This document shows, piece after piece, positions 62,361 through 64,000 of a DNA stretch of 64,000 nt. The stretch lies in assembly GCA_022841325.1 (NCBI GenBank), contig JALHRS010000005.1:1-64000 (forward strand), read 5' to 3'. The position numbers were made by a program, and so were the translations under genes. The notes below the pieces were generated by a model. That model was not told the DNA's origin. It worked only from the letters and a program-made list of their open reading frames with translations, and ran no database searches. Each line of letters opens with the position of its first letter. Position 1 is the stretch's first letter. The stretch is from Lysobacterales bacterium (GTDB taxonomy: Bacteria; Pseudomonadota; Gammaproteobacteria; Xanthomonadales; SZUA-5).

Positions 62361-63707
62361 CTAGGAACTCAACATCCGGCTGAAATCGTTGAAGAATGCC
62401 AGACACATCAGTGCCAGCAAGGCTCCAAGACCCAGATAGTGGCCTAAGGCCTGGGCTCGATCACTCAGCGGACTACCTTTCACCCACTCAACAAGGTAAT
62501 ACAACAAATGGCCGCCATCCAGAATCGGAATCGGCAACAGGTTCATGATGCACAAGCTCAGGCTGATCAGTCCAAGAAAGCGCAGGAATTGGGTAAAGCC
62601 GCCCTCCGCCGAGTAGTTGGCGAACTGCGCGATGCTGATGGGGCCGGACACGTTCTTGAGCTGGGCTTCACCGGAAATCATGTGCCGAATGACCCTCAGA
62701 CTACCCACGGTGAGCCGCCAGGTCTCGCTGAAGGCCTGCGGGATCGCCGCCAGAGGGCCGTAGCGGCGGGTGGTCTCGCGCATTTCCGGGGCCACGCCCA
62801 CCAGCCAGACGGTCTGTTCGCCGACCGTCCGCTGGGTGGCCTGGATCTCCACGGTTTCACGAATGCCGTTGCGGTCGACCAGCAATCGCACCCGCCCCTC
62901 GTGGGCGTTGGCTTCAGCCTGGATGGCGTCGCGCATGCTCGCAAAACGGTCAACCGGGGTGTCACCCACCTGGATGATGGTGTCGCCTACCCTCAAGCCC
63001 GCGAGTTCGGCCGGGTCGCCTGGACTCAGGGCGCCTACCTCCGTTGGCGGCACCCAGTGCCAGGGTTTCATGCCCAGCTGGGTCAGGAAGCGCTCCTCGT
63101 CGACGGCCTCTCCGAGATCGCCCAGATTCATGCGCTGGGTGGCAATGCCACCGCCAGCACGTCGCACATCAATGGTGACGGTCTCGCCGCGATAGGCCTT
63201 GGTGGTCAGATCTACGAGGACGTGAGTCCAGTTGCTGACCGGATCGCCGTTGACAGAGAGAATCTGATCGCCCCGCAGCAATCCGGATCTCGCCGCAAGT
63301 CCTTCGACCTCACCCACGTAGGGCGAGTAGTCCTTGACGCCGACCAACAGCATCAACCAGAAGGCAAACAGCGCAAACACCAGGTTGAAGATCGGGCCGG
63401 CAGCCACGATCGCTACGCGTTGTCCGATGGACTTGCGATTGAAGGCCTGGCTGACCTCGTGGGCCTCGACATCAGCCTCGCGCTCATCGAGCATCTTGAC
63501 GTAACCGCCGAGCGGCACTGCCGCAATGACGTACTCGGTGCCATCGCGGCCGCGCCGGACCCACAGCGGCTTGCCCAGGCCCACACTGAAGCGCAGCACC
63601 TTGACCCCGCAGCGGCGAGCCACCCAGAAGTGCCCGAACTCGTGGAAGGTCACCAGCAGGCTGGTCGCCACCAGAAACCAGAAGATCGAGCCCAGCACCA
63701 GTTCCAT
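62361..63707 (-). CDS. rseP: site-2 intramembrane zinc protease RseP
   Basis: RseP cleaves the anti-sigma factor RseA and releases sigma E in envelope stress. The 448-residue protein has the zinc motif HEFGH at 22-26, two PDZ domains (about 115-185 and 200-280), and the third zinc ligand in PIPILDGGHLLYYLVEW near residue 398. Four membrane segments are visible. It begins one base after the dxr stop. Confidence 0.95.
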   Translation of the reverse strand: MELVLGSIFWFLVATSLLVTFHEFGHFWVARRCGVKVLRFSVGLGKPLWVRRGRDGTEYVIAAVPLGGYVKMLDEREADVEAHEVSQAFNRKSIGQRVAIVAAGPIFNLVFALFAFWLMLLVGVKDYSPYVGEVEGLAARSGLLRGDQILSVNGDPVSNWTHVLVDLTTKAYRGETVTIDVRRAGGGIATQRMNLGDLGEAVDEERFLTQLGMKPWHWVPPTEVGALSPGDPAELAGLRVGDTIIQVGDTPVDRFASMRDAIQAEANAHEGRVRLLVDRNGIRETVEIQATQRTVGEQTVWLVGVAPEMRETTRRYGPLAAIPQAFSETWRLTVGSLRVIRHMISGEAQLKNVSGPISIAQFANYSAEGGFTQFLRFLGLISLSLCIMNLLPIPILDGGHLLYYLVEWVKGSPLSDRAQALGHYLGLGALLALMCLAFFNDFSRMLSS

Positions 63708-63708
63708 A

Positions 63709-64000
63709 TCAGCTCCGCTTTCCTGAATCGATGACCGTCGTGGCCACCATGCGCGCGTGTCGATCGGCTTCGAGCACGTCAGCCACCGACTCTACAGACG
63801 ATAGAGCACAACGATTTAAAGCCTCGTTAACAGTGGCGGCAATCCCGGTAAATCCAAGGCTGCCGTTCAGGAATGCCGCAACCGCCACTTCATTGGCTGC
63901 GTTCAGCATGGCCGGCGCCGTGCCTCCCGCATCCAGTGCCTGATAGGCGAGTTTAAGGCAAGGAAAGGCTTCAAGGTCAGGTGTTGAGAAATCCAGGCGT
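63709..64000 (-). CDS. dxr: 1-deoxy-D-xylulose 5-phosphate reductoisomerase (3' part)
   Basis: The last 96 codons of dxr lie in the window; the gene continues past position 64000. The visible part begins [20 protein letters not shown] and contains [20 protein letters not shown], the C-terminal signature of DXR, followed by the terminal helical domain. DXR makes MEP in the non-mevalonate isoprenoid pathway. It precedes rseP, the standard order. Confidence 0.95.
   Translation of the reverse strand, partial: RLDFSTPDLEAFPCLKLAYQALDAGGTAPAMLNAANEVAVAAFLNGSLGFTGIAATVNEALNRCALSSVESVADVLEADRHARMVATTVIDSGKRS

Noticed and set aside
62508-63734. 408-codon plus-strand open frame over rseP
   Set aside because: Antisense shadow of rseP.
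1-64000. tRNA or rRNA genes
   Set aside because: No cloverleaf with a TTCGA-type arm or rRNA core sequence was found by reading the intergenic regions, although a covariance search could not be run.

Overview
The window reads as chromosomal sequence from a high-GC gammaproteobacterium, most likely in or near the Lysobacterales (Xanthomonadales). The evidence is gene order and protein type: serC-serA-pheA-hisC-aroA-cmk-rpsA-ihfB-lapA-lapB, dxr-rseP-bamA-skp-lpxD-fabZ-lpxA-lpxB-rnhB, and trpG-trpD-trpC, all gammaproteobacterial arrangements, together with GTG/TTG starts, many 1-4 base stop/start overlaps, and numerous dispersed palindromic (REP-like) repeats. No rRNA, tRNA, CRISPR array, integrase or transposase gene was seen.

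Layout. 1-4455: the 5' tip of an unknown minus-strand gene, a large REC-REC-PAS-GGDEF-EAL cyclic-di-GMP protein, and sbcB in a 4-base overlap. 4474-18927: a long minus-strand block running from amino-acid synthesis (serC, serA, pheA, hisC, aroA) through cmk, rpsA, ihfB, lapA and lapB to three surface-polysaccharide genes (WecA/WbpL-like, WbpM/CapD-like, galU). 19078-22548: a glycine-zipper envelope protein and the divergent histidine-degradation genes hutF and hutI. 22577-31328: small genes including the 39-residue ribosomal protein Thx, an FAD oxidoreductase, NTF2-like and VOC proteins, a RIO kinase, a tricorn-type protease and an S4/pseudouridine-synthase-like protein. 31711-44949: DUF502 protein, an SDR, an Na+/amino-acid symporter, a rhomboid protease, a beta-barrel protein, prpC, an SLC13 permease, an alpha/beta hydrolase, an MscS channel with a cNMP-binding domain, and yebC. 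45357-54634: a zinc metalloprotease, TfoX-like, DUF2058 and DUF1840 proteins, two bacterial PH-domain proteins and trpGDC. 55168-64000: the outer-membrane biogenesis/lipid A block on the minus strand, ending inside dxr.

How it fits together. Several blocks build the Gram-negative envelope: lipid A synthesis (lpxD, lpxA, lpxB, fabZ), outer-membrane protein assembly (bamA, skp, rseP), LPS control (lapA, lapB) and O-antigen precursor steps (WecA-like, WbpM-like, galU). Chorismate and serine metabolism is shared between the serC-aroA block and trpGDC.

The least ordinary content lies between genes. At least seven families of short inverted repeats fill the intergenic stretches, one amplified as a 148-bp tandem array at 40546-40943, and two loci show the same outer repeat arms enclosing different inner palindromes. 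The usual O-antigen position beside ihfB holds only a glycosyl-initiation gene, a dehydratase and galU. I found no clearly new multi-gene system; the composite repeats are the best candidate for something undescribed.
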